From: CAJQQY01 sp964352225
GTDB lineage: Bacteria > Bacteroidota > Bacteroidia > Chitinophagales > Saprospiraceae
Assembly (NCBI GenBank): GCA_964352225.1
Contig: CAYGRM010000019.1
Location: 1-36,056 of the forward strand
Length of the DNA: 36,056 nt
Direction of reading: 5' to 3'
This document shows positions 7,757 to 15,637 of the stretch, piece after piece. Positions within the stretch are counted from its first letter, which is position 1. The number at the start of each line of letters is the position of its first letter. The notes under the pieces were generated by a model that saw only the letters and a list, made by a program, of their open reading frames with translations, had not been told where the DNA came from and ran no database searches. Made by a program: the position numbers and the translations under genes.

Positions 7757-9310
7757 TCACATCGCCATATCATGGCCGTGATCATGGTCTGACCGCCCAA
7801 GGTTATCATTGGACGGTTTATTATCTCGATCATAGTTACTATCATGGTCTTTAGAACGTTTTTCTTTTTGAGACTGCTCCGGAAAATACTCCCTCTCACT
7901 TTGTGATCGTTCACGCTCATATCTTTGAACCTGCTCAAAAATCCGTCCATCCATATTTGTAAGAGTCTTGTTAAGATTTTCTAATTCCTCTTTCATTTTT
8001 TCTTCTTTGCCTGATAATCTACCTAAGACCCCTACTCCTTTTTCAAGTTCAGCATTTATATTTTCTATTTTCTCAAGCAATACCTTACGTCCATAAGATT
8101 GTCCTATTCTTTGCTCAAGTTGGCGTTTCTTCATATCCCATTGACGTTCCCAAATTCTTCGTTTTTCCAAACCTTCCATATCTTTTTTAAGCGGCGCATA
8201 ATCTTTATCAGCTTGTGAAACTTCAGGTATAGATGTTTCCTTATCACCTTTCTTACTTTGCTCTTGTGGAAGCTTCGCTGCTTGGTCAGCTGCATCAAGC
8301 ATTCGGTTGGTTTGATCGATGTTCGCCTGATCACGATCATAATGCTGACGATCAATAATCTCTTTTGATAAATCTTTCGCAGATTTTAATTCAATATTTT
8401 TGAAATCCTCAAACCGCTCTTCCAATCCACCTTTCCATTTTTTTGTCTCAGGATCTTTTTTCCAAAGCCCAGAAAGTTGCCGGGACAATGAATGAATCTT
8501 CCCCGCTTCATCAACTAAAACTAATCCTCTACGATCACCCTTTGCTAACTGGTATCCTGAATCCCCCAATGCCGCTTGAAAAGATTTAGCACTATCAGAT
8601 CGTTGATAAAGACTTTGGATTTGTTCGGCTCGTTTTAATCTAGCTTCTCTATGTTTAACGATACCCGTTTCAGGTTTTGGTAAAGTAGATTTTCCATTCT
8701 TGTTAAAATCATTTTTATATTGTTCCTGACGATTACGACGATCTTTTTTAATTTCTTCTTGAGCTAACTCTTTTCTTTTTTCAATATTCTTCCCTCGCTC
8801 TGGACAGTACTCTTTTCCATTTTTTAGCTCATATTCATTTGCCCATGTAGATAGTTTTTTACGATCATTAGACATTGATGCTGTGCGCCCTGTTTCAGGG
8901 TGAACCAAATTGACTATCGCATGTACATGAGCATGAGGTTCATCCTTATGATTCACCAAAACGACTTCATGATTTTTTAGCCCCAATCGCTCCAAGGTTT
9001 CAAATGAAGCCTTCAACATTTCTTCCTTTTCTGGTTTTTCATCAGGATGCCAGGATAATGAAAAATGATAGACTGATCCCGCCGTTGCTTTTTGACCTGA
9101 TCTTTTTACGCCTGCTTGTTCCTTCAAATATTCAGCGTTCATACTCGTGCATGCCATCACCCGCATTGCTTTATTTGGATCATCTGTTGGAAGATTATGC
9201 GTATGCGTCCACCCTACCCGTTCTTGGTCTGGAGTCTCTTTTTTGGAATTCAGCATATATGCACCAATCCCTTTAAATGAATGTCCGCGCTTAGCTACAT
9301 GAGGTATCAA
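7757..9310 (-). CDS. mobA: Relaxase, MobA/MobL type (MOB_Q or MOB_P-like)
   Basis: The 517-aa DNA transesterase nicks oriT and leads the strand into the recipient. The N-terminus MIPHVAKRGHSFKGIGAYML carries the likely active-site Tyr (about residue 18). The metal-binding histidine cluster appears in EPHAHVHAIVNLVHPETG (about 125-142). The C-terminal half is charged and probably coiled. No ATG is available: translation appears to start at TTG 9310, which directly follows the mobC stop TAA, so translation is probably coupled. The N-terminal domain is most like alphaproteobacterial plasmid relaxases, by eye. It works with mobC next door and with TraG. There is no primase fusion; a separate toprim primase gene lies at 11622. 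Confidence 0.9.
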   Translation of the reverse strand: MIPHVAKRGHSFKGIGAYMLNSKKETPDQERVGWTHTHNLPTDDPNKAMRVMACTSMNAEYLKEQAGVKRSGQKATAGSVYHFSLSWHPDEKPEKEEMLKASFETLERLGLKNHEVVLVNHKDEPHAHVHAIVNLVHPETGRTASMSNDRKKLSTWANEYELKNGKEYCPERGKNIEKRKELAQEEIKKDRRNRQEQYKNDFNKNGKSTLPKPETGIVKHREARLKRAEQIQSLYQRSDSAKSFQAALGDSGYQLAKGDRRGLVLVDEAGKIHSLSRQLSGLWKKDPETKKWKGGLEERFEDFKNIELKSAKDLSKEIIDRQHYDRDQANIDQTNRMLDAADQAAKLPQEQSKKGDKETSIPEVSQADKDYAPLKKDMEGLEKRRIWERQWDMKKRQLEQRIGQSYGRKVLLEKIENINAELEKGVGVLGRLSGKEEKMKEELENLNKTLTNMDGRIFEQVQRYERERSQSEREYFPEQSQKEKRSKDHDSNYDRDNKPSNDNLGRSDHDHGHDMAM

Positions 9311-9670
9311 TTATTCAATATTTAAATGGTCAAGAAAATGGTCGAGAATCTTATCAAGTTTTTCCCAAAGCGGCGGCAACGCCGCAGGAAGTTGAGCATG
9401 TGTATTTAGTTTGCGTGTTTGCTGATTGATGTTTACACCTATCTTTTTCAATTCATTGAAAACGGTAAAATCAAGCTTGGGAGCATTATCATTTTCTGAT
9501 TTGATAATTTTTATTTCCCCCTCCAGAGCCATCTGGCAAACAAAGGCACTTAAATTTAAGCCTGCCTCATCCGCTCTCATTTTGATGCAATCGTATACAT
9601 TCTGTGTACATCGAATATGAGGCAAACGACAGCTTTTTTTTTCTATTTCTAATTTTAGTGGTCGAGCCAT
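9311..9670 (-). CDS. mobC: Relaxosome accessory protein, MobC-like
   Basis: The 119-aa DNA-binding protein carries a ribbon-helix-helix-like N-terminal part (RLPHIRCTQNVYDCIKMRADEAGLNLSAF has the strand-helix-helix layout). The typical MobC C-terminal signature is present, with ELKKIGVNINQQTRKLN (about 80-96). MobC proteins bind oriT, open the strands and help the relaxase. The stop is followed at once by the relaxase TTG start. No Shine-Dalgarno sequence is seen. The candidate oriT lies directly upstream. Confidence 0.85.
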   Translation of the reverse strand: MARPLKLEIEKKSCRLPHIRCTQNVYDCIKMRADEAGLNLSAFVCQMALEGEIKIIKSENDNAPKLDFTVFNELKKIGVNINQQTRKLNTHAQLPAALPPLWEKLDKILDHFLDHLNIE

Positions 9671-9830
9671 GAATGACAGAAATTAATGAATTATTTAATA
9701 GGTGCAAACGCACCTTTTTTAGAGGGTCAACGGGATACTTCCCTTGCAAGAAGTGGATTTGGACGGAAAAGAACGCAGTTTTTGTAGGACAAAGCCATAT
9801 CTTGCTATTCGCCATACCAAGCTATAAAAA
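9671..9830. other. Candidate origin of transfer (oriT)
   Basis: This non-coding stretch adjoins mobC, the usual place for oriT. It holds a hairpin GGTGC-AAAC-GCACC followed by six T (9701-9720). It also has an inverted repeat ACTTC/GAAGT around CCTTGCAA (about 9738-9755), and GGGA/TCCC flanking TACT. On the minus strand the sequence reads GTATCCCGTTG, similar to the YATCCTGY nic core of MOB_P plasmids. The nick position is not proven. From 9831 to 10123 I see no gene or clear motif beyond A/T-rich sequence. Confidence 0.5.
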
Positions 9831-10123
9831 ATAAATTGAAGATGCAATTAAACCACCTGAATTATTCACAAGAAAAATCCCCTCCTATGATATTGACTCA
9901 TATCTCAGCTATAAAACCCTTGCTAACTAAAAGAAAAATATTTACCGTAACAGGGATAATTGCCGCTTCGCCTCCCCTACTACTTTCACTAAAAACTAAT
10001 GCTATTAAGCCCAGCCTTTTAAAACCAACATCAGATCTGATTCATTTCCCATTTTTCTAAAAAAATTAAGTTCCATACTCAATGCTCTAAAAAAATACGG
10101 GATTAGTTAACTACAGCTTTCTC

Positions 10124-11071
10124 CTATAACTTCGGTTTATGAATTTCATAGATTGTATCCTGCAATATAAAATCTGCTGCTTTCTGAGCCTGATTAGCCG
10201 CTCGAATTACAACTTTATTATCCTGCTTTAAAGCTCCTAGCCAACTGTGAATATAGGCGGCATTGTTCGTAATCGTTTTTGAAAATCCTAAAGCTGCACA
10301 ACAGAATGCCGATGTAAGCTCTGCGATGAGTTCCTCTTTGGCATACTCAGCATCTCCAAAGACCTTTCCCCCTTCTCGATTTAGTCTTGTTGGATGACCT
10401 GTCCAATGACCAAGTTCATGAAGAGCAGTCCCGTAAAATGGTTGTGAATTTCCTTTGAATTGCTCTCGAAGTGGCAAGCAAATTTTATCAGCTGCTCTAT
10501 CATAGTACGCCCTATTGCTTTTGATGATTTCAATTTTTGCACCTGTCGCATAAATCAATTCTTCTGCTCGATCATCTTTGACAAAATTTTGCAAAGGTTC
10601 TTGTGGTTTGGTTTCGTAGAATATTGGATCAAGTCCCTCGGTTTGGGATGTAACGTTAAAGACGTGATAGAGCTTTAAAACAGGAATTGTATTGATACCA
10701 TTTGCTTCACGTTCTTGTGCGCTCATCCCTTGTGCTTTAGCGGCAGGGATATATTTCTTATTCTCATTAATGTATGAGGTTTTATAAAATACAATTGGTG
10801 TTGATTTTTCACCTTTGAGAATATTACCTCCAAGTTTTTTAGCCTGGTTAAAAGTCACCCAAGTGTTGTTCAAATATTTTCGCTTCAAAAGCATGGTGCT
10901 TAAAAGGAGTTGATTTATACCTCTGTAATATTTTCCTGTGGTTGGATTACGGGCAAAGTCTCCGTCTTGCCCCATGAGTATCCAAGGGCGAGTAAAATTA
11001 CTCGTCTGATGATTTTCTAAAAGATCAATAATTGTGTTTGTAACAGATTGGTAAATGTCATTGATTTTCAT
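10124..11071 (-). CDS. ardC: ArdC-like antirestriction protein with zinc protease fold
   Basis: The 315-aa product has the ArdC N-terminal domain (about 1-140), which binds single-stranded DNA, with typical RNPTTGKYYRGINQLLL and VTFNQAKKLGGNILKGEKS segments. The C-terminal zincin-like domain has HELGHWTGH (about 216-224) and a downstream EELIAELTSAF glutamate motif (about 240-250). ArdC proteins protect incoming plasmid DNA from restriction during transfer. The length is normal. AGAGGAAC 4-5 bases before the ATG is a fair Shine-Dalgarno sequence. It lies between the relaxase genes and the primase gene, a common order in transfer leading regions. Confidence 0.92.
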   Translation of the reverse strand: MKINDIYQSVTNTIIDLLENHQTSNFTRPWILMGQDGDFARNPTTGKYYRGINQLLLSTMLLKRKYLNNTWVTFNQAKKLGGNILKGEKSTPIVFYKTSYINENKKYIPAAKAQGMSAQEREANGINTIPVLKLYHVFNVTSQTEGLDPIFYETKPQEPLQNFVKDDRAEELIYATGAKIEIIKSNRAYYDRAADKICLPLREQFKGNSQPFYGTALHELGHWTGHPTRLNREGGKVFGDAEYAKEELIAELTSAFCCAALGFSKTITNNAAYIHSWLGALKQDNKVVIRAANQAQKAADFILQDTIYEIHKPKL

Positions 11072-11140
11072 TTTTGAGTTCCTCTTCTAATCAAGTGCCG
11101 CCCATCTAATGATGGACGGCTATTGATTTATTTTGGATGA

Positions 11141-11347
11141 TTAATTTCGAGCAAAGGCTATCAGTTCAATCTTTCCATTATGGGGAATTGGTTGTGCATC
11201 AAGGATGATGTTATACCCCTCACCTTCTCCATGTTTGAAGGCTACACCGATTTGTGATCCTATGCGGGATTCACCGTCTGATGTTGGCACTTTCACAAAG
11301 ATGTTTAAGGCGGGGGTTTTCTTTTCAGTTTCTTGAGTCATTGTCAT
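11141..11347 (-). CDS. Small plasmid protein of unknown function
   Basis: The 68-aa product begins MTMTQETEKKT; a clear Shine-Dalgarno sequence (AAAGGAAA) fixes the start at 11347, although the open frame continues upstream. The sequence is mostly predicted beta strands (ALNIFVKVPT, IGVAFKHG, YNIILDAQPI, KIELIAF) and resembles small single-domain proteins seen on mobilisable plasmids next to ardC. I cannot assign a function. A long structured leader precedes it, as for the genes ending at 30 and 35095. Confidence 0.7.
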   Translation of the reverse strand: MTMTQETEKKTPALNIFVKVPTSDGESRIGSQIGVAFKHGEGEGYNIILDAQPIPHNGKIELIAFARN

Positions 11348-11560
11348 TTTCCTTTCTGTTTGTGTTTTCAATGAATGACAGGAGGATAACTGACGTACAG
11401 CATAGGGGTGGTTTGCAGATCCCCGACGATGCAAATATTTGTTCCGCGAGGAATCGGCTATTTAGCCGAGGGGAAATATTTACATTGGAGTCGATAGATA
11501 GGGCTATTTATAGCCCGTAGGGATTGCGAACAATCACGCTGTACGTCATTCTGACTGTCA
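11348..11560 (-). promoter_or_regulatory. Multi-stem structured leader of the 68-aa gene
   Basis: A perfect 10-bp inverted repeat, GACGTACAGC (11392-11401) and GCTGTACGTC (11538-11547), encloses two strong hairpins: CGGCTA-TT-TAGCCG (11455-11468) and GGGCTA-TTTA-TAGCCC (11501-11516). The word GCCCGTAGGGA (11513-11523) is shared with the leader at 210-220. It reads as a folded 5' leader or a cluster of binding sites. The region is richer in GC than the flanking DNA. From 11561 to 11621 nothing is evident. Confidence 0.55.
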
Positions 11561-11621
11561 ACATTTCTATTGAAACCACAAACAGGAAAGCATAAATAAT
11601 GATTTAAAAAAAGAGAAAAAT

Positions 11622-12596
11622 CTAAGGCTGCGGATATGTTGATGACGTATCAAATGAGGGTGTATCACCTGCACGCAAACAATCGTTTAAATCAACATGG
11701 GGATGGTATGAAGGGCTATGGTCAAATACGATGTATCCAAAATCTTCCCTAAATTTTTGAACTGCTTTTTTGCCTGAAGCATTATTATCCAAAAATAAAT
11801 CAATACGGGTATAGCCGTGCGCTTCAATATAAGCTTTGGTACGATTGTAAGAAGATAGAGCATTCATCACAATGGAATCCCCGCGCAATTGATCCACGCC
11901 AATTAATTCAAGAAGACTAAGGTGATCTAACATACCCTCAAAAATGGAGACAGCTCCCCTGCCCTTCTCTGATCCAACATGAACAGTTATATCTCTAGCA
12001 ATTAAAGCCGATTTGAATTTACCCTTATCAGAGTCGCTTGCGGAACGAATTTCCCATCCATCAGAGAGATTACATTGCCCAAATCCAAAATAAAGCCGAT
12101 CTGAGGCGTTTTGAGAAGAATTCCTATACTGCACAAGGCGCAAGTACTTTTTTGCGATCTGGGGCGATATACGTCGATTTGAGAGGTATTTAAAAATAAC
12201 TTCTGATTTTAATGGACTGTCTTTCACAAATTCAAGGTTACGTGTTGCCCCTGCCCCTTTAGATGATGGCTCACTAAAAGAAAGGGAAGTGGATTGCTTA
12301 GGGGATGCCTGCCCCATAACATCTTCAATCCATTGCAAAGCATCTGTTACACGAGAAGATTGCCCATTCTGAGAAAGATAGGTAATTGCAAAATCCAGAG
12401 TGTTACCCCCCTGCCCTTCTCCAAAATCAAACCATTGATTTTTGACGAGATTAACATTCAAGGATGGTTCAACTTCGGCGCGCCAAGGCGAAAGATATTT
12501 ATATTCGGTGCGCCCACGCTCAACCGCCATCACCTCATAGCCTAGCTTTGCCATGAGGTCTGTTAATTTAATCTGCTTTGCTTGTGCGGCGTTCAT
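11622..12596 (-). CDS. Toprim-domain DNA primase-like protein
   Basis: The 324-aa product has an N-terminal CHC2-like primase module. Here the region that normally binds zinc reads YLSPWRAEVEPSLNVN followed by WFDFGEGQGGNTLDFA, so the usual Cys-His-Cys ligands are missing, as in many plasmid and mobile-element versions. The C-terminal part is a toprim domain: VSIFEGMLDHLSLLEL holds the conserved Glu (about 211-226), and IDLFLDNNASGKKA holds the DxD-type acidic residues (about 264-277). It probably primes the plasmid strand during replication or after transfer. Its start overlaps one copy of the repeat motif at 12596-12610. It is the third gene after parA and the small basic protein. Confidence 0.85.
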   Translation of the reverse strand: MNAAQAKQIKLTDLMAKLGYEVMAVERGRTEYKYLSPWRAEVEPSLNVNLVKNQWFDFGEGQGGNTLDFAITYLSQNGQSSRVTDALQWIEDVMGQASPKQSTSLSFSEPSSKGAGATRNLEFVKDSPLKSEVIFKYLSNRRISPQIAKKYLRLVQYRNSSQNASDRLYFGFGQCNLSDGWEIRSASDSDKGKFKSALIARDITVHVGSEKGRGAVSIFEGMLDHLSLLELIGVDQLRGDSIVMNALSSYNRTKAYIEAHGYTRIDLFLDNNASGKKAVQKFREDFGYIVFDHSPSYHPHVDLNDCLRAGDTPSFDTSSTYPQP

Positions 12597-12660
12597 AATC
12601 TTTAAATAGGTAATCCTTAAATAATTATTTAAATAATCCTTATTTAAAGATTATTTATTT
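12596..12660. repeat. TATTTAAAGATTATT repeats between partition and primase genes
   Basis: The motif TATTTAAAGATTATT is at 12641-12655, and nearly complete in inverted form at 12597-12610. AATAATC/GATTATT arms make a partial palindrome at 12633-12656. The same motif occurs upstream of parA (13709-13763) and at 15623-15637 and was not seen elsewhere. Repeats flanking a ParA locus are typical of a centromere-like partition site or partner-protein operator. Confidence 0.5.
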
Positions 12661-12996
12661 TCTTTCATCCCACTTCAAGTCCTTCTTAATAAAATCAAGA
12701 AGATAGGTTCTCATGTTTTTAATTGTTTTTCTATTCTTGAACAAATGAACCTGCATAGCATCGTATAAGTCCTCTGGGATGTCGAAGGAGGTTTTTATAA
12801 CCTTCCCCTCTTCTTCTTTTTTTCGTCCTCTTTTTTTGGGTTCGGTCGTAGGTGGTTCTGATTCAGTTGATTTTTCTTCAACATGAATATTTTTTGTTGT
12901 TTGTTCTATAGCCTCTGGGTTCATTGGTAGCGGCTTCTTTTTTTTACGTGTCCCTCCACCAAAACTATTTTTTAATTTATCTTTCTTGTTATCCAT
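12655..12996 (-). CDS. Small basic DNA-binding partner of ParA
   Basis: The 113-aa product has a lysine-rich, disordered N-terminal 60 residues ending in PKKRGRKKEEEGK. A compact C-terminal domain follows (about 66-113, IKTSFDIPEDLYDAMQVHLFKNRKTIKNMRTYLLDFI), which fits the strand-helix-helix of ribbon-helix-helix proteins. Directly downstream of parA (12 bases apart), this is the position and size of a type Ib partition protein that binds the centromere and represses the operon. Candidate binding repeats lie on both sides of the operon. The family is inferred from context. Confidence 0.7.
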   Translation of the reverse strand: MDNKKDKLKNSFGGGTRKKKKPLPMNPEAIEQTTKNIHVEEKSTESEPPTTEPKKRGRKKEEEGKVIKTSFDIPEDLYDAMQVHLFKNRKTIKNMRTYLLDFIKKDLKWDERK

Positions 12997-13008
12997 CAGT
13001 CATAGATT

Positions 13009-13674
13009 TTAATGATCTAATATGTTTTCTATTTCAATGAGCAAGGCATCAAATTGATCTTTAGCCTTTCCTTTAGCATACTCGGTGATCCCTTGTCCGA
13101 ACTGGTTACTTTCTCCAAATGCCACCAAGTCACTTATCTGCGTCTCAAACAAACGCACATCATAATCTTCACAAAGCTGCGGAAGCGAAGCAATAAATGC
13201 GCGGTGAAGATTATATCCATCCTTGACCATGTTCACCAAAAGTGATGCAGGAGTACGTCCTCCATCAGGTCTTTGCTCTTGAATGGCATCAAAGCGTTCC
13301 AAAAAATCTTCTGTTACTTCTCGGTCATTACCACTTTTGGGAGGTACGGGTATAATAACCAGATGGCTTAAAAGAATAATTTTACTAACCAAAGCATTAA
13401 GACGAGGCGGCCCATCTATGATGACCATATCATTATCCTCATTTAGTTGACTTACTGTCCCTACAATGGTTTTAGCATCAGTTAAGCGAACGATGGGAAT
13501 GCTTGGTTTGAATTCTTGATCTTCTCGCCGTCCTGCCCATTTAGTTGCTGCAGCACTTTCATCGGTATCAACAATGTAAACTTTTAAGCCTTTTTGTGCG
13601 TAGGCTACAGCAAGGTTCGTGGAAATCATGGTCTTCCCTGCCCCGCCTTTAAAATTCATAGTACTGATTATCAT
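13009..13674 (-). CDS. parA: ParA-type partition ATPase
   Basis: The 221-aa Walker-type ATPase separates plasmid copies at cell division. The N-terminus MIISTMNFKGGAGKTMIST contains the deviant Walker A motif KGGAGKT (about 9-15). The A' motif is IVDTDESAAATKWA (about 34-47) and Walker B is DMVIIDGPPRL (about 81-91). No N-terminal helix-turn-helix is present, so it is a short type Ib ParA whose partner does the DNA binding. No Shine-Dalgarno sequence is visible. The promoter region 13675-13770 holds two copies of the partition repeat motif. Confidence 0.93.
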   Translation of the reverse strand: MIISTMNFKGGAGKTMISTNLAVAYAQKGLKVYIVDTDESAAATKWAGRREDQEFKPSIPIVRLTDAKTIVGTVSQLNEDNDMVIIDGPPRLNALVSKIILLSHLVIIPVPPKSGNDREVTEDFLERFDAIQEQRPDGGRTPASLLVNMVKDGYNLHRAFIASLPQLCEDYDVRLFETQISDLVAFGESNQFGQGITEYAKGKAKDQFDALLIEIENILDH

Positions 13675-13705
13675 ACGTTGTATTTTTTAGTGTGATACAA
13701 ACATA

Positions 13706-13770
13706 GGAAATAATCTTTAAATAGATAAATCAGTAAATAAATAATCCTTATTTAAAGATTATTTAATCTT
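13706..13770. repeat. TATTTAAAGATTATT repeats upstream of parA
   Basis: An inverted copy (AATAATCTTTAAATA) lies at 13709-13723 and a direct copy at 13749-13763, within the region just before parA. With 12596-12660 and 15584-15637 they form a set around the partition genes. They may be the centromere (parS/parC) or the operator bound by the 113-aa protein. Confidence 0.5.
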
Positions 13771-13903
13771 AAATTATTACGCTTGTTTAATATCAACTCT
13801 TTTTCTTTTAGAAAGCAAAGATTCATTGAAGCACAGGCTGATCTCATATTTAAAAAATATGCTCTTTGATCGTATTGTTGATGTTGAATTAAGACGTTTA
13901 ATA

Positions 13904-14557
13904 TTATGATGGTGGTGATTTAGAGTTAAGAAACCCTGCGCTATCCGCTAATCTGGCTAATCTAGTCCATAATTCAACATCATTTCTATTAGTATATATT
14001 TGTTTCGTATTAGTCTCGGCAATAAATTGCCCATGGTGTGAACTGCTGATTTCTGGGGTTTTCTTCTTTTTAGCAAATCCAGTAAACCGAATGGCGGCAA
14101 AGTTTAAGTAGATTTTTATTCCTGAGTATTTTCCCATGCGGCATTTGGTACGTACGTATGTGATATAACCTTCTTCAACGGCATCCTTAAGCAAATTAAA
14201 CACCGTGCGTCTGCACCTGGAGATATGCTTACCCAAAATACCCGTAGTTGTTTTAATAGGTTCACCTGAACCAGACCATCCCGATAGCAATGTCAATAAT
14301 ATTCTGGTCATAGGCGATAAGCGGCAATTGCGTATGAATGACTGCTTAATGGGTTTCACGAAAGATCCGTTATCCGTTGGCGCAATCATACTTTTGCGCA
14401 ATGGCTGATCTGGATCGATTTCAGCTTCAAAATATGGTGCATACTGCATGAGTGTTTGGGATTGCATCAGCTTTTTAAAAGCGGCTGTTCCGCCTCTTAC
14501 TCTAGGTTTAGTCAGGGATGGAAATGTGTGTGTGTGGTGCATAGACGATATAAGCAT
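13904..14557 (-). CDS. Plasmid helix-turn-helix protein
   Basis: The 217-aa protein has a central winged-helix region. RLSPMTRILLTLLSGWSG (about 79-96) leads into an ordered helix-turn-helix, TTTGILGKHISRCRRTVFNLLKDAVEEGYITYVRTK (about 103-138), with a wing and DNA-reading helix around SRCRRTVF. Similar proteins occur on proteobacterial plasmids, from memory; they may be replication or transcription regulators. The start is uncertain: ATG at 14557, or at 14542 (MHHTHTFPS). Neither has a Shine-Dalgarno sequence. A perfect palindrome at 14598-14615, just upstream, is a likely operator. Confidence 0.75.
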   Translation of the reverse strand: MLISSMHHTHTFPSLTKPRVRGGTAAFKKLMQSQTLMQYAPYFEAEIDPDQPLRKSMIAPTDNGSFVKPIKQSFIRNCRLSPMTRILLTLLSGWSGSGEPIKTTTGILGKHISRCRRTVFNLLKDAVEEGYITYVRTKCRMGKYSGIKIYLNFAAIRFTGFAKKKKTPEISSSHHGQFIAETNTKQIYTNRNDVELWTRLARLADSAGFLNSKSPPS

Positions 14558-14597
14558 CGGCGTACCCTGCCCCTAAAAAAAGATGCACAAAGGCTTT

Positions 14598-14615
14598 GCA
14601 AAAGTCAACTTTTGC
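14598..14615. promoter_or_regulatory. Perfect palindrome, likely operator
   Basis: GCAAAAGT-CA-ACTTTTGC is a perfect 8-bp inverted repeat with a 2-bp centre, lying 41 bases upstream of the leftward helix-turn-helix gene. Dyads of this size are typical dimer-binding sites, so autoregulation by that gene product is plausible. Confidence 0.5.
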
Positions 14616-14689
14616 ACTTGCAGTTTGATTCGGGGAGCGGTAAAGTCTCAGTATAGATTGTTATTGAGGGCTTTCCGCCTTGTTTCAAA

Positions 14690-14720
14690 GAACCGTAGTT
14701 GGCGCTACGGTTCTTTTTTT
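14690..14720 (+). terminator. Strong rho-independent terminator without an obvious gene
   Basis: GAACCGTAG (14690-14698), loop TTGGCG, CTACGGTTC (14705-14713) and seven T form a textbook rightward terminator. No rightward protein gene ends here. The transcript it ends may be a small RNA starting after the palindrome at 14598-14615. Confidence 0.75.
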
Positions 14721-14961
14721 GAGTGTAAGCCGTATTAGCTTCTCCTTACAGTTAGGTGTTAGGGAATAAGTCTCAGATGATCTGAAACTGTGGGGATATT
14801 TACACAGCGATTCTATTTTTCAGTCAAACACTCTGGTAAAATACTGTTAGCCAATCTGTGTATAACTGTATATAGTTCTACTAGCATTACAGTAAGCTTA
14901 CCGTTTTGTCAAAAATAAAATAACACTAACTTACCCCTCAAGCTAACCGAAAGGTTTATCA
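14721..14961. other. Upstream region of the coiled-coil DNA-binding protein with repeated motifs
   Basis: This non-coding stretch has TTACAGTTAG (14746-14755) and ATACTGTTAG (14841-14850). The related TTACTGTTAG occurs twice inside the following gene (15211-15220 and 15337-15346). TGTGGGGATA at 14789-14798 resembles a DnaA box. A GAAAGG before the ATG at 14962 is a fair Shine-Dalgarno sequence. The repeated words may be binding sites for the protein encoded next, which has a helix-turn-helix, or may simply reflect leucine codons where they are in the gene. Confidence 0.4.
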
Positions 14962-15585
14962 ATGACTAACCCCATGAAACTAACACTAGGCAAAGCTGCA
15001 AAAGAAGCGGGCATATCCAAGCCTTCTTTGTCTGCTGCTATAAAGAAGGGAAAGCTTTCCGCACATAAAAATGAAAAAGGTCATTACGAAATAGATCCAG
15101 CTGAACTCTTTAGAGTTTATCCACCAAAGAGTAAGGCTAATGGGTTAGCCAAACAGGAAGCTTTATCGGACGCTAACCCCCAAAAGCACAGTAAGCATGA
15201 GGTGTTAGACTTACTGTTAGGGGAAAGGGATAAGCTTATAGCAGAAAAGGAAACATCTATTAGGCGTTTAGAGCAAGAAAAGGCAGAAATCCGCCAAGAC
15301 TTAGAGGATATGAAAGATCAAAATAAGAGAATTACCTTACTGTTAGAGGATAAAAGAACGGATAAAGGGGTTACTAAAGAAGCTGAGTTAGATGGTAAAC
15401 TTAAAAAAATGGAAGATGCCTTCGAGGAACTACGAAAGCAAAATGAACGCTTACTAAAAAAAGAAGAAGAGCAGCAAAAGAAATCTGAGGAACGTAAAAA
15501 ACAACGTGAAGCCCAAAAAGCCGAGCAAGAAAAACAAGCTGCTGAAAAAAATAAATCCTTCTTTCAGCGGGTCTTTGGCAAATAG
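14962..15585 (+). CDS. DNA-binding coiled-coil plasmid protein (KfrA-like layout)
   Basis: The 207-aa product has an N-terminal helix-turn-helix (about 5-45, LTLGKAAKEAGISKPSLSAAIKKGKLS, like excisionase/MerR types) and a short linker. A long coiled coil follows (about 75-195) with dense E, K and Q, ending in KSFFQRVFGK. This is the layout of KfrA-like plasmid proteins and of DNA-binding accessory proteins near rep genes in other plasmids. They bind their own promoter and may help partition or replication. It is one of few rightward backbone genes. A Shine-Dalgarno sequence supports the start. Confidence 0.75.
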   Translation: MTNPMKLTLGKAAKEAGISKPSLSAAIKKGKLSAHKNEKGHYEIDPAELFRVYPPKSKANGLAKQEALSDANPQKHSKHEVLDLLLGERDKLIAEKETSIRRLEQEKAEIRQDLEDMKDQNKRITLLLEDKRTDKGVTKEAELDGKLKKMEDAFEELRKQNERLLKKEEEQQKKSEERKKQREAQKAEQEKQAAEKNKSFFQRVFGK

Positions 15586-15637
15586 ATTATTTAAATACTT
15601 AAATAAAGATTATTTATTTTCTTATTTAAAGATTACT
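15584..15637. repeat. Third cluster of the TATTTAAAGATTATT motif
   Basis: TATTTAAAGATTACT at 15623-15637 and AATAAAGATTATTTA at about 15602-15616 lie between two convergent gene ends. They match the motif at the partition locus, 2 kb away. They may be further partition or protein-binding sites. Confidence 0.4.

Noticed and set aside
9836..10060. Rightward 74-codon frame between the oriT region and ardC
   Set aside because: No Shine-Dalgarno sequence, no recognisable domain, and an amino acid mix without protein-like order.
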